A stretch of 64,000 bases of DNA. It comes from Shinella sp. WSJ-2 (GTDB lineage Bacteria; Pseudomonadota; Alphaproteobacteria; Rhizobiales; Rhizobiaceae). Numbering within the stretch: the stretch's first letter is position 1; every line of letters starts with the position of its first letter. The notes under the pieces are model-generated. The model was not told the origin of the DNA and did not search any database. It saw nothing but the letters and a program-made list of their open reading frames with translations. The translations under genes were made by a program, and so were the position numbers. Shown here in pieces: positions 58,255-64,000 of the stretch. Location: NCBI RefSeq assembly GCF_003432075.1, contig NZ_QWBU01000002.1:662689-726688 (forward strand). The letters run 5' to 3'.

Positions 58255-59081
58255 CCCCGGTTCTCGAAGCAAAGAACCTCAAGCGCGACTACCATATTCC
58301 CGGTAGTTTCCTGAAACCCTCCAAGACCGTCCACGCCGTCAAGGGCGTGAGTTTCAAGGTTGAGCAGGGCAAGACGCTCGCCATCGTCGGTGAATCCGGC
58401 TGCGGCAAGTCCACGCTCGCCCGCATGGTCACGATGATCGACCCGATCACCGAAGGCGACATGCTGATCGACGGTCGCAAGGTCGACATCGCCAGCGAGC
58501 CGCTGACCGCCGAGATGCGCAGCAAGGTGCAGATCGTCTTCCAGAACCCCTATGGTTCGCTGAACCCGCGCAAGAAGATTGGCGATATCCTGACGGAACC
58601 GCTGGTCATCAACACGAAGGTGCCGGCGGACGAAAGGCGCGACCGCGCCATGGCCATGCTCAAAAAGGTGGGCCTGGAAGAGAAGCATTACGGGCGCTAC
58701 CCGCACATGTTCTCCGGCGGCCAGCGCCAGCGCGTCGCGATCGCTCGCGCGCTGATGCTCAATCCGCGTCTTCTGGTGCTCGACGAGCCGGTTTCTGCAC
58801 TCGACCTTTCGGTGCAGGCCCAGGTGCTGAACCTGCTCGCCGACCTGCAGGACGAGTTCCACCTGACCTATGTCTTCATCAGCCACGATCTCTCGGTCGT
58901 GCGCCACATCGCCGATGATGTGATGGTGATGTATTTCGGTGAGGCCGTGGAATATGGCAGCCGCGATCAGGTCTTCGACGACCCGCAGCACAGCTACACC
59001 AAGACCCTCTTTGCCGCGACGCCGCGCGTCGATGTGGACGCCATTCGCGCCCGCGTCGAACGCCGCAAGCGCGTCGCCTGA
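58251..59081 (+). CDS. dppF: Dipeptide ABC transporter ATP-binding protein DppF
   Basis: Second ATPase, 276 residues. Walker A is GESGCGKST (47-55); the signature is FSGGQRQR; Walker B is LLVLDEPVSALD. It pairs with DppD. The gene starts in an ATGA overlap with dppD and is the last dpp gene, 11 bp before gntK. Confidence 0.92.
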   Translation: MTPVLEAKNLKRDYHIPGSFLKPSKTVHAVKGVSFKVEQGKTLAIVGESGCGKSTLARMVTMIDPITEGDMLIDGRKVDIASEPLTAEMRSKVQIVFQNPYGSLNPRKKIGDILTEPLVINTKVPADERRDRAMAMLKKVGLEEKHYGRYPHMFSGGQRQRVAIARALMLNPRLLVLDEPVSALDLSVQAQVLNLLADLQDEFHLTYVFISHDLSVVRHIADDVMVMYFGEAVEYGSRDQVFDDPQHSYTKTLFAATPRVDVDAIRARVERRKRVA

Positions 59082-59092
59082 GGTTTGACGCG

Positions 59093-59608
59093 ATGACGAA
59101 CGCACGCGCGATCGTCGTCATGGGCGTTTCCGGTTGCGGCAAGACCTCGGTCGCCGAGGGCCTTGCCGCAACCCTTCCCGCCGCCTTCATCGAGGGTGAC
59201 AGCCTGCATCCCGCCGAGAATGTCGAGAAAATGTCGAAGGGCATCCCGCTCGACGACGCGGACCGCTGGCCCTGGCTCGACATCATCGGTCGCGCCCTGT
59301 CCGATGCGCTTGCGCAGGATAAGAGCATCGTTATTTCCTGTTCGGCCCTGAAAAAGGTCTATCGCGATCATTTGCGCGCCGCCGCCGGCGGCAAGCTTTC
59401 TTTTGTGTTTCTCAAAGGCAGCCGCGAGCTGCTGCTCGGCCGCATGACTGCCCGGCGCGGCCACTTCATGCCGGCAAGCCTGCTCGACAGCCAGCTCGCG
59501 ACGCTGGAGGATCCTTCGGATGAGCCTGGTGTGGTGACAGTCGATATCGATGCACCCATCGCGCAGATCGTCAATGCGGCACTTGACGGACTTGCTGCTA
59601 CCAGGTGA
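59093..59608 (+). CDS. gntK: Gluconokinase GntK
   Basis: Phosphorylates gluconate to 6-phosphogluconate, feeding the Entner-Doudoroff enzymes whose genes are at 4.8-9 kb. The protein has 171 residues. The P-loop is GVSGCGKT (11-18), and the family motif GDSLHPAENVEKMSKGIPL follows, then LDDADRWPWL. It starts 11 bp after dppF and may be read through from the dpp operon. The ribosome site is weak. Confidence 0.92.
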   Translation: MTNARAIVVMGVSGCGKTSVAEGLAATLPAAFIEGDSLHPAENVEKMSKGIPLDDADRWPWLDIIGRALSDALAQDKSIVISCSALKKVYRDHLRAAAGGKLSFVFLKGSRELLLGRMTARRGHFMPASLLDSQLATLEDPSDEPGVVTVDIDAPIAQIVNAALDGLAATR

Positions 59609-59729
59609 TCGGCGTCCGATTTTGCGCGTGACCACTGGCGCCTTGCCGTTCCTCCCCCTATAGACGATGGGCCTGTCGGCGATCGTCCGCAGGTTTCCCG
59701 AGAGATTTTCGACCTGACAGGAACGACAC

Positions 59730-60074
59730 ATGGACATCAAACGTTTTGAAACCGGCCCCCGCATGAGCGGTGCCGTCGTGCACAATGGCACCGTATATCT
59801 GGCCGGTCAGGTCGGTCAGGCCGGATCCGACGTTACCGAGCAGACCAAGCAGGCGCTCGCGGAAGTCGACCGTCTGCTGGCGCTGGCCGGCACGGACAAG
59901 ACGCGTATTCTCTCCGCCCAGATCTGGCTCGCCGACATGGTGGATTTCCCGAAGATGAATGCTGTCTGGGACGCCTGGGTGCCGCAGGGCCACACGCCCG
60001 CCCGCGCCACCGGTGAATCCAAGCTGGCGACGCCGGATTACTTGGTTGAAGTCATCGTCGTTGCCGCGCTTTAA
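59730..60074 (+). CDS. RidA (YjgF/UK114) family protein
   Basis: Small cytoplasmic protein of 114 residues. Conserved R92 lies in HTPARATGES and the fold motif TVYLAGQVG near 21-29 is present. RidA proteins hydrolyse reactive enamines or imines made by PLP enzymes. The C-terminal end VEVIVVAAL lacks the late glutamate of classical RidA, so it may be a Rid2-type protein or have another substrate (inference). AGGAACG precedes the ATG. A terminator follows. Confidence 0.88.
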   Translation: MDIKRFETGPRMSGAVVHNGTVYLAGQVGQAGSDVTEQTKQALAEVDRLLALAGTDKTRILSAQIWLADMVDFPKMNAVWDAWVPQGHTPARATGESKLATPDYLVEVIVVAAL

Positions 60075-60096
60075 GCGCAGGCAAACGGCCGAAATG

Positions 60097-60124
60097 AAAA
60101 GGCCCGCTTGCGCGGGCCTTTTTG
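60097..60124. terminator. Bidirectional terminator between the RidA gene and phyR
   Basis: GGCCCGC (60101-60107) pairs with GCGGGCC (60112-60118), flanked by AAAA and TTTTT. Between convergent genes. Confidence 0.85.
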
Positions 60125-60126
60125 CG

Positions 60127-60927
60127 TCATGCGGACTTTGCGAGCCGCGCCTGTTCGTCGAAGAACAGCGCTTGACTGATCAGCGCCTTCACCATGTCGG
60201 GGTTGAACGGCTTGGTAACGAGGAAGGCCGGTTCCGGCTTCTCGCCGGTCAGCAGTCGCTCGGGGAAGGCAGTGATGAAGATCACCGGGATCGTGCTGTT
60301 CTTCAGGATATCGTTGACCGCATCGATACCCGAGGACCCATCGGCAAGCTGAATATCGGCGAGCACCATACGCGGCGCCGTGCGATGATAAAGTTCGACT
60401 GCCTCCGCATGGGTGCGCGCGATGCCGGTCACATTGTGGCCAAGGCCCTTGACCATGTCCTCGATGTCCATCGCGATTAGCGGCTCGTCCTCGATAATCA
60501 TGATATCGGTCGCGACCTGGCTGGAAATGTCGCGCGAGGCTTCATCCAGCAATTCGGCGAAACGCTCCTCCGAAACGTCGAGAATGTCGGCAGCCTCGGC
60601 CATATCGAAACCTTCGACGGCGACCAGAAGGAAAGCCTTGCGCTCGGCCGGCGGCAGATTGGCGAGATTGGCTGCCGCCTGGCGCTCCCAGCCGAACGGC
60701 GAGGTGTTTTCCGGCAGCGTCACATCGAGGTTTTCGAAGAGCGTGCAATAGAGCCGGTAGAGCGCGATCCGGTCGGTGCGATCCCGAGGATAAATCGAAA
60801 TGTCGGCGACAAGCGCCTCGAGCATGGCGGCCACATACGCGTCACCGGACGTCTGGGATCCCGTGACGGCACGGGAAAAACGCCGGAGATAGGCGAGATG
60901 CGGTGCGATACGGGTGGAAAGTGACAT
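60127..60927 (-). CDS. phyR: General stress response anti-anti-sigma regulator PhyR
   Basis: Master regulator of the alphaproteobacterial general stress response, 266 residues. The N-terminal sigma-like domain (about 1-130) starts MSLSTRIAPHLAYLRRF; the C-terminal receiver has acidic residues E146-D147, phosphoacceptor D191 (VLADIQL), T219 and K239 (LVTKPF). Once phosphorylated, it sequesters NepR and frees EcfG. ATG 60927 is the family start, with GGGAGAA upstream; the frame extends a further 27 bases. It is divergent from nepR. Its kinase and ecfG are not in the window. Confidence 0.95.
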   Translation of the reverse strand: MSLSTRIAPHLAYLRRFSRAVTGSQTSGDAYVAAMLEALVADISIYPRDRTDRIALYRLYCTLFENLDVTLPENTSPFGWERQAAANLANLPPAERKAFLLVAVEGFDMAEAADILDVSEERFAELLDEASRDISSQVATDIMIIEDEPLIAMDIEDMVKGLGHNVTGIARTHAEAVELYHRTAPRMVLADIQLADGSSGIDAVNDILKNSTIPVIFITAFPERLLTGEKPEPAFLVTKPFNPDMVKALISQALFFDEQARLAKSA

Positions 60928-60945
60928 GAAGTTCTCCCTGAATAT

Positions 60946-60960
60946 GTTCCGCATCGGAAC
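60946..60960. promoter_or_regulatory. Inverted repeat GTTCC-N5-GGAAC between phyR and nepR
   Basis: GTTCC (60946-60950) and GGAAC (60956-60960) are separated by five bases, giving an EcfG -35 element on each strand. Toward nepR, CATT at 60977-60980 (spacing 16) is a three-of-four match to CGTT. Toward phyR no -10 fits. So a stress-regulated nepR promoter is possible but not proven. Confidence 0.4.
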
Positions 60961-61076
60961 CGTTTCCGCTAAAGTTCATTGTGCGGAAACCTATTGGTAG
61001 CATGCTAAGTCTGACTTGCTATTGGGAATCTTGGGCAAAAGGAAGATAGCGGGCGGCACGCAACGGAAACAAGACC

Positions 61077-61274
61077 ATGATCGAGCCCAACAAAGACAAG
61101 AGACGTGGCGGCGGCAACACGCCCGCCAAGGCTGCCTTCGACCCGAATGGACCGGTCGGCCGTAAGCTGAAATCCTTTTACGACGTCATCGAAACCGAGC
61201 CTGTTCCCAATCGATTGCTCGATCTTTTGGAAAAGCTCGACGAGGCCGAACGGAAAGCCAACGGCGGTTCCTGA
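61077..61274 (+). CDS. nepR: Anti-sigma factor NepR
   Basis: Small anti-sigma factor of 65 residues that binds EcfG in unstressed cells and PhyR-P under stress. Its core shows the family pattern VGRKLKSFYDVIETEPVPNR (about 27-46), followed by LLDLLEKLDEAE. The unstructured N terminus is Lys/Arg/Gly-rich. A terminator follows at 61304, and no ecfG gene lies downstream, unlike the usual nepR-ecfG arrangement. Confidence 0.92.
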   Translation: MIEPNKDKRRGGGNTPAKAAFDPNGPVGRKLKSFYDVIETEPVPNRLLDLLEKLDEAERKANGGS

Positions 61275-61303
61275 AAGCATCTTTCTTCCCTGTTCAAGAC
61301 ACG

Positions 61304-61336
61304 ACGAAACGGGCCGCTAGGCCCGTTTCGTGTTTT
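61304..61336. terminator. Terminator after nepR (bidirectional)
   Basis: ACGAAACGGGCC (61304-61315) and GGCCCGTTTCGT (61320-61331) form a perfect 12-bp stem around GCTA, followed by GTTTT. It also serves the convergent lipoprotein gene. Confidence 0.85.
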
Positions 61337-61349
61337 CGTGCGATGCCGA

Positions 61350-61610
61350 TTAGCGGCAACGAGCTTCGTAGCGGTGGCCACGGCGGTCGCGATAGACGCA
61401 GTAGCCGTCGCGGTCCGAGCGGGCGATGAGGTAACCCGCAGCCCCGCCGATCGCGGCACCCGCCAATGCGCCGCCGGCACGCCCGGTCACGGCGCCGCCT
61501 ATGATGGCGCCCGACGCCGCGCCGATCGCGGTGCCGCGTTCGGTCTGGCTGCACGCAGTAAGCGTCACCGTGGATGCAACGAGGGTTAGCGCGATGATGG
61601 TGTTTTTCAT
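61350..61610 (-). CDS. Glycine-zipper lipoprotein
   Basis: Lipoprotein of 86 residues with signal peptide and lipobox LTAC (C20). A glycine-zipper segment (about 28-60, with GAIIGGAVTG and GALAGAAIGG) can insert into a membrane, and a C-terminal YCVYRDRRGHRYEARCR tail follows. This is a common small cell-envelope stress protein type in Rhizobiales. It lies 28 bp after the DUF3309-like gene and probably shares its EcfG promoter. Confidence 0.8.
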   Translation of the reverse strand: MKNTIIALTLVASTVTLTACSQTERGTAIGAASGAIIGGAVTGRAGGALAGAAIGGAAGYLIARSDRDGYCVYRDRRGHRYEARCR

Positions 61611-61638
61611 GGTTCCGGCTCCTGGATGGCTCTTTTGA

Positions 61639-61794
61639 TCAGATACGTCCCATAAGGACGAGAATGAGAAGGATGACGACGATCAGGCCCAGCCCGCCCG
61701 ACGGGCCATAACCCCAGCCGCGGCTGTATCCCCAGTTCGGCAGCGCGCCGATAAGGAGAAGAATAAGAATGATGAGGAGAATGGTGCCGAGCAT
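61639..61794 (-). CDS. DUF3309-like small membrane protein (51 aa)
   Basis: Tiny protein with two hydrophobic segments (about 2-17 and 35-49, TILLIILILLLIG and LGLIVVILLILVLMG) separated by a Gly/Tyr/Trp-rich turn (NWGYSRGWGYGPSGG). This matches the DUF3309 family of stress-associated membrane peptides. AAGGAAG lies seven bases before the ATG. An exact EcfG promoter is upstream. Confidence 0.75.
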   Translation of the reverse strand: MLGTILLIILILLLIGALPNWGYSRGWGYGPSGGLGLIVVILLILVLMGRI

Positions 61795-61840
61795 CTGCGC
61801 TTCCTTTCACGTCCGCTTCGCAATCGAGCGATGGCCCGAC

Positions 61841-61865
61841 AACGGGCCAGCATCCGATTTGTTCC
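61841..61865 (-). promoter_or_regulatory. EcfG (general stress sigma) promoter
   Basis: On the minus strand GGAAC (61865-61861), 16 bases, CGTT (61844-61841): an exact match to the EcfG consensus. It lies about 46 bp before the DUF3309-like start. Confidence 0.7.
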
Positions 61866-61986
61866 CGAAATTGTGACAGGCGCGTCATTTGCCGCTGGCG
61901 GAACCTTTTCGCGCTCCGCTCCATTTCCCGACCATCTTATGCATGCGCAAACCTGTGGCCAGGGCCCCGTAACTAGGGAGAGTGAA

Positions 61987-62325
61987 ATGGAACACATCGC
62001 CGCATTCATGCTTCTCATCGGCTGCAACGCCGGTAGCCTTTCCTGTGAAGAGCTTCCCGCACCACAGGTCGCCTTTGAATCCATGGAAGAGTGCATGAGC
62101 GCTTTGCCGGTTGCACTTGGTGGTGCCGGTGCCAAGGGGCGCATCGTACATGGCCGCTGTGCAGCCATCGATCCAGCCTGGGTCGAAGAGGACATCGAAA
62201 TTAGCTGGCGCATGAGCCGCGAAAAGGGCCTGGAAATCGATATCCGCGAGGTCGCGCCGCCGGCAGACGGCATGCTCGTCGCCGAAAACGCGCATCCGGC
62301 AGAGCTTGCCGCGCGGCTGCACTGA
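61987..62325 (+). CDS. Hypothetical Cys-containing protein (112 aa), possible lipoprotein
   Basis: Protein of 112 residues with cysteines at 13, 20, 36 and 58. The N terminus [10 protein letters not shown] has a lipobox-like LIGC, but the region before it is short and not basic, so export is doubtful. No known domain recognised. GGGAGAG precedes ATG 61987; the frame is open upstream to 61831 without apparent homology. Upstream at 61900-61904 is GGAAC, with CATT 17 bases on, an imperfect EcfG promoter. Confidence 0.55.
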   Translation: MEHIAAFMLLIGCNAGSLSCEELPAPQVAFESMEECMSALPVALGGAGAKGRIVHGRCAAIDPAWVEEDIEISWRMSREKGLEIDIREVAPPADGMLVAENAHPAELAARLH

Positions 62326-62405
62326 CAATCCGGGAACCTTTCGGCACCTGTCGGATTTCCCTTATCGTCAACGCCAAGCTTTCAACGAACAGAAAGGACA
62401 GCGAC

Positions 62406-62603
62406 ATGAATTGGGACATCATCGAAGGCAAGTGGAACGAATACAGGGGCAAGGCCCAGGCTCAGTGGGGCAAGCTCACCGATGACGATCTCGACGTGAT
62501 CAACGGTCGCCGGGTTGAGCTCTCGGGCAAGATTCAGCAGCGTTACGGCCTCGCCAAGGAGGAGGCCGAGCGGCAGATCGACGATTGGGAGCGCCGCCAC
62601 TAG
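62406..62603 (+). CDS. CsbD family stress protein
   Basis: Small hydrophilic protein of 65 residues typical of CsbD, a general-stress protein of unknown function. The N terminus [20 protein letters not shown] and the following WGKLTDDDL are the family signature. GGACAG precedes the ATG. GGAAC lies at 62333-62337, but the -10 is poor (GATT at spacing 16). A strong terminator follows. Confidence 0.9.
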   Translation: MNWDIIEGKWNEYRGKAQAQWGKLTDDDLDVINGRRVELSGKIQQRYGLAKEEAERQIDDWERRH

Positions 62604-62636
62604 GCAGGTCGCTGACCGCATTGGTCTCCGTTCATT

Positions 62637-62671
62637 CCGCCGCGGCCGAAAGGCCGCGGCGGTATCGTTTT
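62637..62671 (+). terminator. Terminator after csbD
   Basis: CCGCCGCGGCC (62637-62647), loop GAAA, GGCCGCGGCGG (62652-62662), followed by TATCGTTTTAT. Confidence 0.8.
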
Positions 62672-62720
62672 ATGAAGAAGAAAAAGCGGTGACGATGTCT
62701 TTGTTTACAGCACGCGCATC

Positions 62721-62746
62721 GGAACCTTTTTCACAGCCGGCCGTTT
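62721..62746 (+). promoter_or_regulatory. EcfG (general stress sigma) promoter
   Basis: GGAAC (62721-62725), 16 bases, CGTTT (62742-62746): an exact match to the EcfG consensus, 30 bp before the DUF1328 start. Confidence 0.75.
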
Positions 62747-62775
62747 CTGATGCGATATAAAGAAGGAGTTCCAAA

Positions 62776-62943
62776 ATGCTCTACTATGCTGTTGTCTTCC
62801 TCGTCATTGCTCTCGTCGCCGGCCTGCTCGGCTTCGGTGGCATCGCTGGCGCCTCCGCCGGCATCGCGCAGATTCTGTTCTTCGTCTTCCTGGCGCTTCT
62901 GGTCCTGTCGCTCGTCGCAGGCCTGTTCCGCCGGGCGCGATAA
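62776..62943 (+). CDS. DUF1328 small membrane protein (55 aa)
   Basis: Two short hydrophobic helices (about 3-18 and 31-50) with the DUF1328 pattern [20 protein letters not shown] between and within them, and a basic RRAR end. Related E. coli YtjA is a small inner-membrane protein of unknown function. AAGGAG precedes ATG 62776. An exact EcfG promoter lies upstream. Confidence 0.85.
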   Translation: MLYYAVVFLVIALVAGLLGFGGIAGASAGIAQILFFVFLALLVLSLVAGLFRRAR

Positions 62944-62965
62944 GAACGGTTTCATCCTTTGAAGA

Positions 62966-62994
62966 AGGGCGGTGTCTCAAGGCGCCGCCCTTTT
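62966..62994 (+). terminator. Terminator after the DUF1328 gene
   Basis: GGGCGG (62967-62972) pairs with CCGCCC (62985-62990), followed by TTTT. Confidence 0.65.
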
Positions 62995-63075
62995 GCGATG
63001 CGCCGCGTAGTCTTGCGGGAGACATAGGCATTGGTTAATCAACCGTTGACTAGCCGAATCCCTGGAGCCCTCCCG

Positions 63076-63576
63076 ATGAAATCCCTCGAACTCCTCGTCG
63101 AACGCATCATCCTGTCGAGCCGATGGATCCTCGTGGTCTTTTATCTCGGCCTCGTCGCTGCGCTCGCCGTCTACGCCGTGTCCTTCCTCTACAAGTTCAT
63201 CAAGGTCGCCAAGAACGTCCTGATCTATGACGATGCCCAGATGATCCTCGCCATGCTTGGCCTGATCGACGCCGCGCTGGTCGCCAGCCTCATCCTCATG
63301 GTCATGATCGCCGGCTACGAGAATTTCGTCAGCCGCTTCGACGAGGCGGAGAAGGATGTCTCTTTCCTCGGCAAGCTCGATTCCGGCAGTCTGAAGATCA
63401 AGGTCGCTTCGTCCATCGTCGCGATCTCGTCGATCCACCTGCTGCAGGTCTTCCTCAATGTGCAGCAATATACCGACGGCCGCCTGATGTGGCTGACGCT
63501 GATGCACCTCGCCTTCGTCGTCTCGGCTGTGCTGCTCGGTTTCCTCGAGCAGATCATGGGCAAGCTCAAAGGTTGA
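63076..63576 (+). CDS. YqhA/UPF0114 family membrane protein
   Basis: Inner-membrane protein of 166 residues, close to E. coli YqhA. Three to four helices (about 17-40, 53-78, 110-130, 140-160). The N-terminal segment LVERIILSSRWILVVFYLGL is a family hallmark. ATG 63076 is favoured over 63031 by family length. It sits at the end of the stress region but has no evident EcfG promoter. Function unknown. Confidence 0.88.
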   Translation: MKSLELLVERIILSSRWILVVFYLGLVAALAVYAVSFLYKFIKVAKNVLIYDDAQMILAMLGLIDAALVASLILMVMIAGYENFVSRFDEAEKDVSFLGKLDSGSLKIKVASSIVAISSIHLLQVFLNVQQYTDGRLMWLTLMHLAFVVSAVLLGFLEQIMGKLKG

Positions 63577-63599
63577 TCCATCGTGAAAGCGAAGAGGGG

Positions 63600-63632
63600 A
63601 GGGCGCCGCGGAGATTCGCCGGCGCCCTTTTT
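63600..63632 (+). terminator. Terminator after the YqhA-type gene
   Basis: AGGGCGCCG (63600-63608) pairs with CGGCGCCCT (63620-63628), followed by TTTTG. Confidence 0.8.
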
Positions 63633-63968
63633 GTTTAAACCGGAGTCAAGCGAAAGATCGCCGGTGTCCCCGACATTCTCGTTATGCACCGGGCCGTTTT
63701 ACGGTTTTTTCGGAAGAGGGGAGGGGGTGCGGTACGCATGTACCGCATGGCGGACGTTTCATGCGATGATTTCCCGGTGGAAAGGGTTGTTTTGGCTGGT
63801 CGCGCCTCGGGAAAATGGAAATGCAGATTTATTTTCAATAACTTACAACTTTTCTGCATTTTTATGAAATCGTCTGTTGACGGCCTGAAAGTGTGGGCCT
63901 ATAACCCGGCCATCGAACGAGAGCGGCGGCGCTTCTGGCGGCCGACGAACTCGCTCTAAGGTTTCCTG
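63633..63968. other. AT-richer non-coding stretch with two dyads
   Basis: No convincing gene. It contains a perfect dyad TGCGGTAC-GCAT-GTACCGCA (63728-63747) and AATGCAG...CTGCATTTTT arms near 63820-63863. A 91-codon frame here (63684-63959) has no family resemblance and unusual composition; I do not call it. Confidence 0.5.
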
Positions 63969-64000
63969 ATGGAGCTGGTGAGAATAGGGCCTGATTTGGT
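63969..64000 (+). CDS. Possible start of a gene cut by the window edge
   Basis: ATG 63969 opens a frame (MELVRIGPDLV) to the window end, with AAGG about eight bases upstream. Too short to identify; it may be spurious. Confidence 0.25.
   Translation, partial: MELVRIGPDL

Noticed and set aside
62333..62358. EcfG promoter upstream of csbD
   Set aside because: GGAAC is present, but the -10 at spacing 16 is GATT, not CGTT, so I do not list it as a promoter.
63684..63959. 91-codon frame near the window end
   Set aside because: No family resemblance, no ribosome site and unlike its surroundings in composition.

Overview
This 64 kb window looks like chromosomal DNA of an alphaproteobacterium of the Rhizobiaceae (Rhizobium/Agrobacterium/Ensifer/Shinella group; I cannot resolve the genus by eye). 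The evidence is high-GC coding, an agl alpha-glucoside operon next to zwf-pgl-edd, a CbrA-type cell-cycle kinase beside a phasin, RirA beside an iron-binding protein gene, a PhyR/NepR general stress module, and a tRNA-His of the rare alphaproteobacterial type without G-1. Gene order across much of the window recalls Sinorhizobium meliloti from memory (aglEFGAK/edd/pgl/zwf; glutamine synthetase, chemoreceptor, aceA, pot genes, acetoacetyl-CoA synthetase, cbrA, phasin; fbpA, rirA, dpp). I see no insertion sequence, prophage, CRISPR array or conjugation gene, so this is mostly core genome.

Layout. 0-9 kb: end of the alpha-glucoside ABC transporter/glucosidase operon (aglF', aglG, aglA, aglK), a degenerate PilZ-like gene, a palindromic repeat, then the Entner-Doudoroff genes zwf-pgl-edd on the minus strand. 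Imported glucosides are hydrolysed and oxidised here, and gntK at 59 kb feeds gluconate into the same 6-phosphogluconate pool. 9-13 kb: gamma-glutamylputrescine oxidase and synthetase homologues and a flavoprotein. 13-18 kb: a large chemoreceptor, an Lrp regulator and a divergent Gate-domain membrane protein. 18-21 kb: isocitrate lyase and its divergent ScfR/RamB-type regulator, with clustered TGTAAA motifs between them. 21-25 kb: potFGHI polyamine uptake, functionally linked to the putrescine genes at 9-12 kb. 25-36 kb: AsmA protein, acetoacetyl-CoA synthetase, a lone Fe(III)-type ABC permease, the CbrA-like kinase, a phasin and tRNA-His. The acetoacetyl-CoA synthetase and phasin fit polyhydroxybutyrate metabolism.

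36-46 kb: a TetR-EamA pair, then a tightly overlapping cellulose operon bcsA-bcsB-TPR-bcsN with no endoglucanase or outer-membrane pore gene in view, and a convergent LysR gene. 46-52 kb: mmsA, an overlapping DUF898-M48 peptidase pair, and divergent fbpA and rirA. 52-60 kb: a stand-alone receiver protein and a LuxR-type solo regulator, then dppABCDF, gntK and a RidA-family gene. 60-63.6 kb: a general stress response region with divergent phyR and nepR (no ecfG beside them) followed by very small membrane, lipoprotein and CsbD-type genes, two of whose promoters match the EcfG consensus GGAAC-N16-CGTT exactly.

The most notable items are the stress island with its EcfG promoters and missing ecfG, the tRNA-His without G-1, the reduced cellulose operon, the LuxR solo with altered pocket residues, the DUF898-M48 pair, and a non-coding 250-bp interval ending in a strong terminator at 29.7 kb. 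Every family and synteny call rests on reading the sequence; no database search was run.
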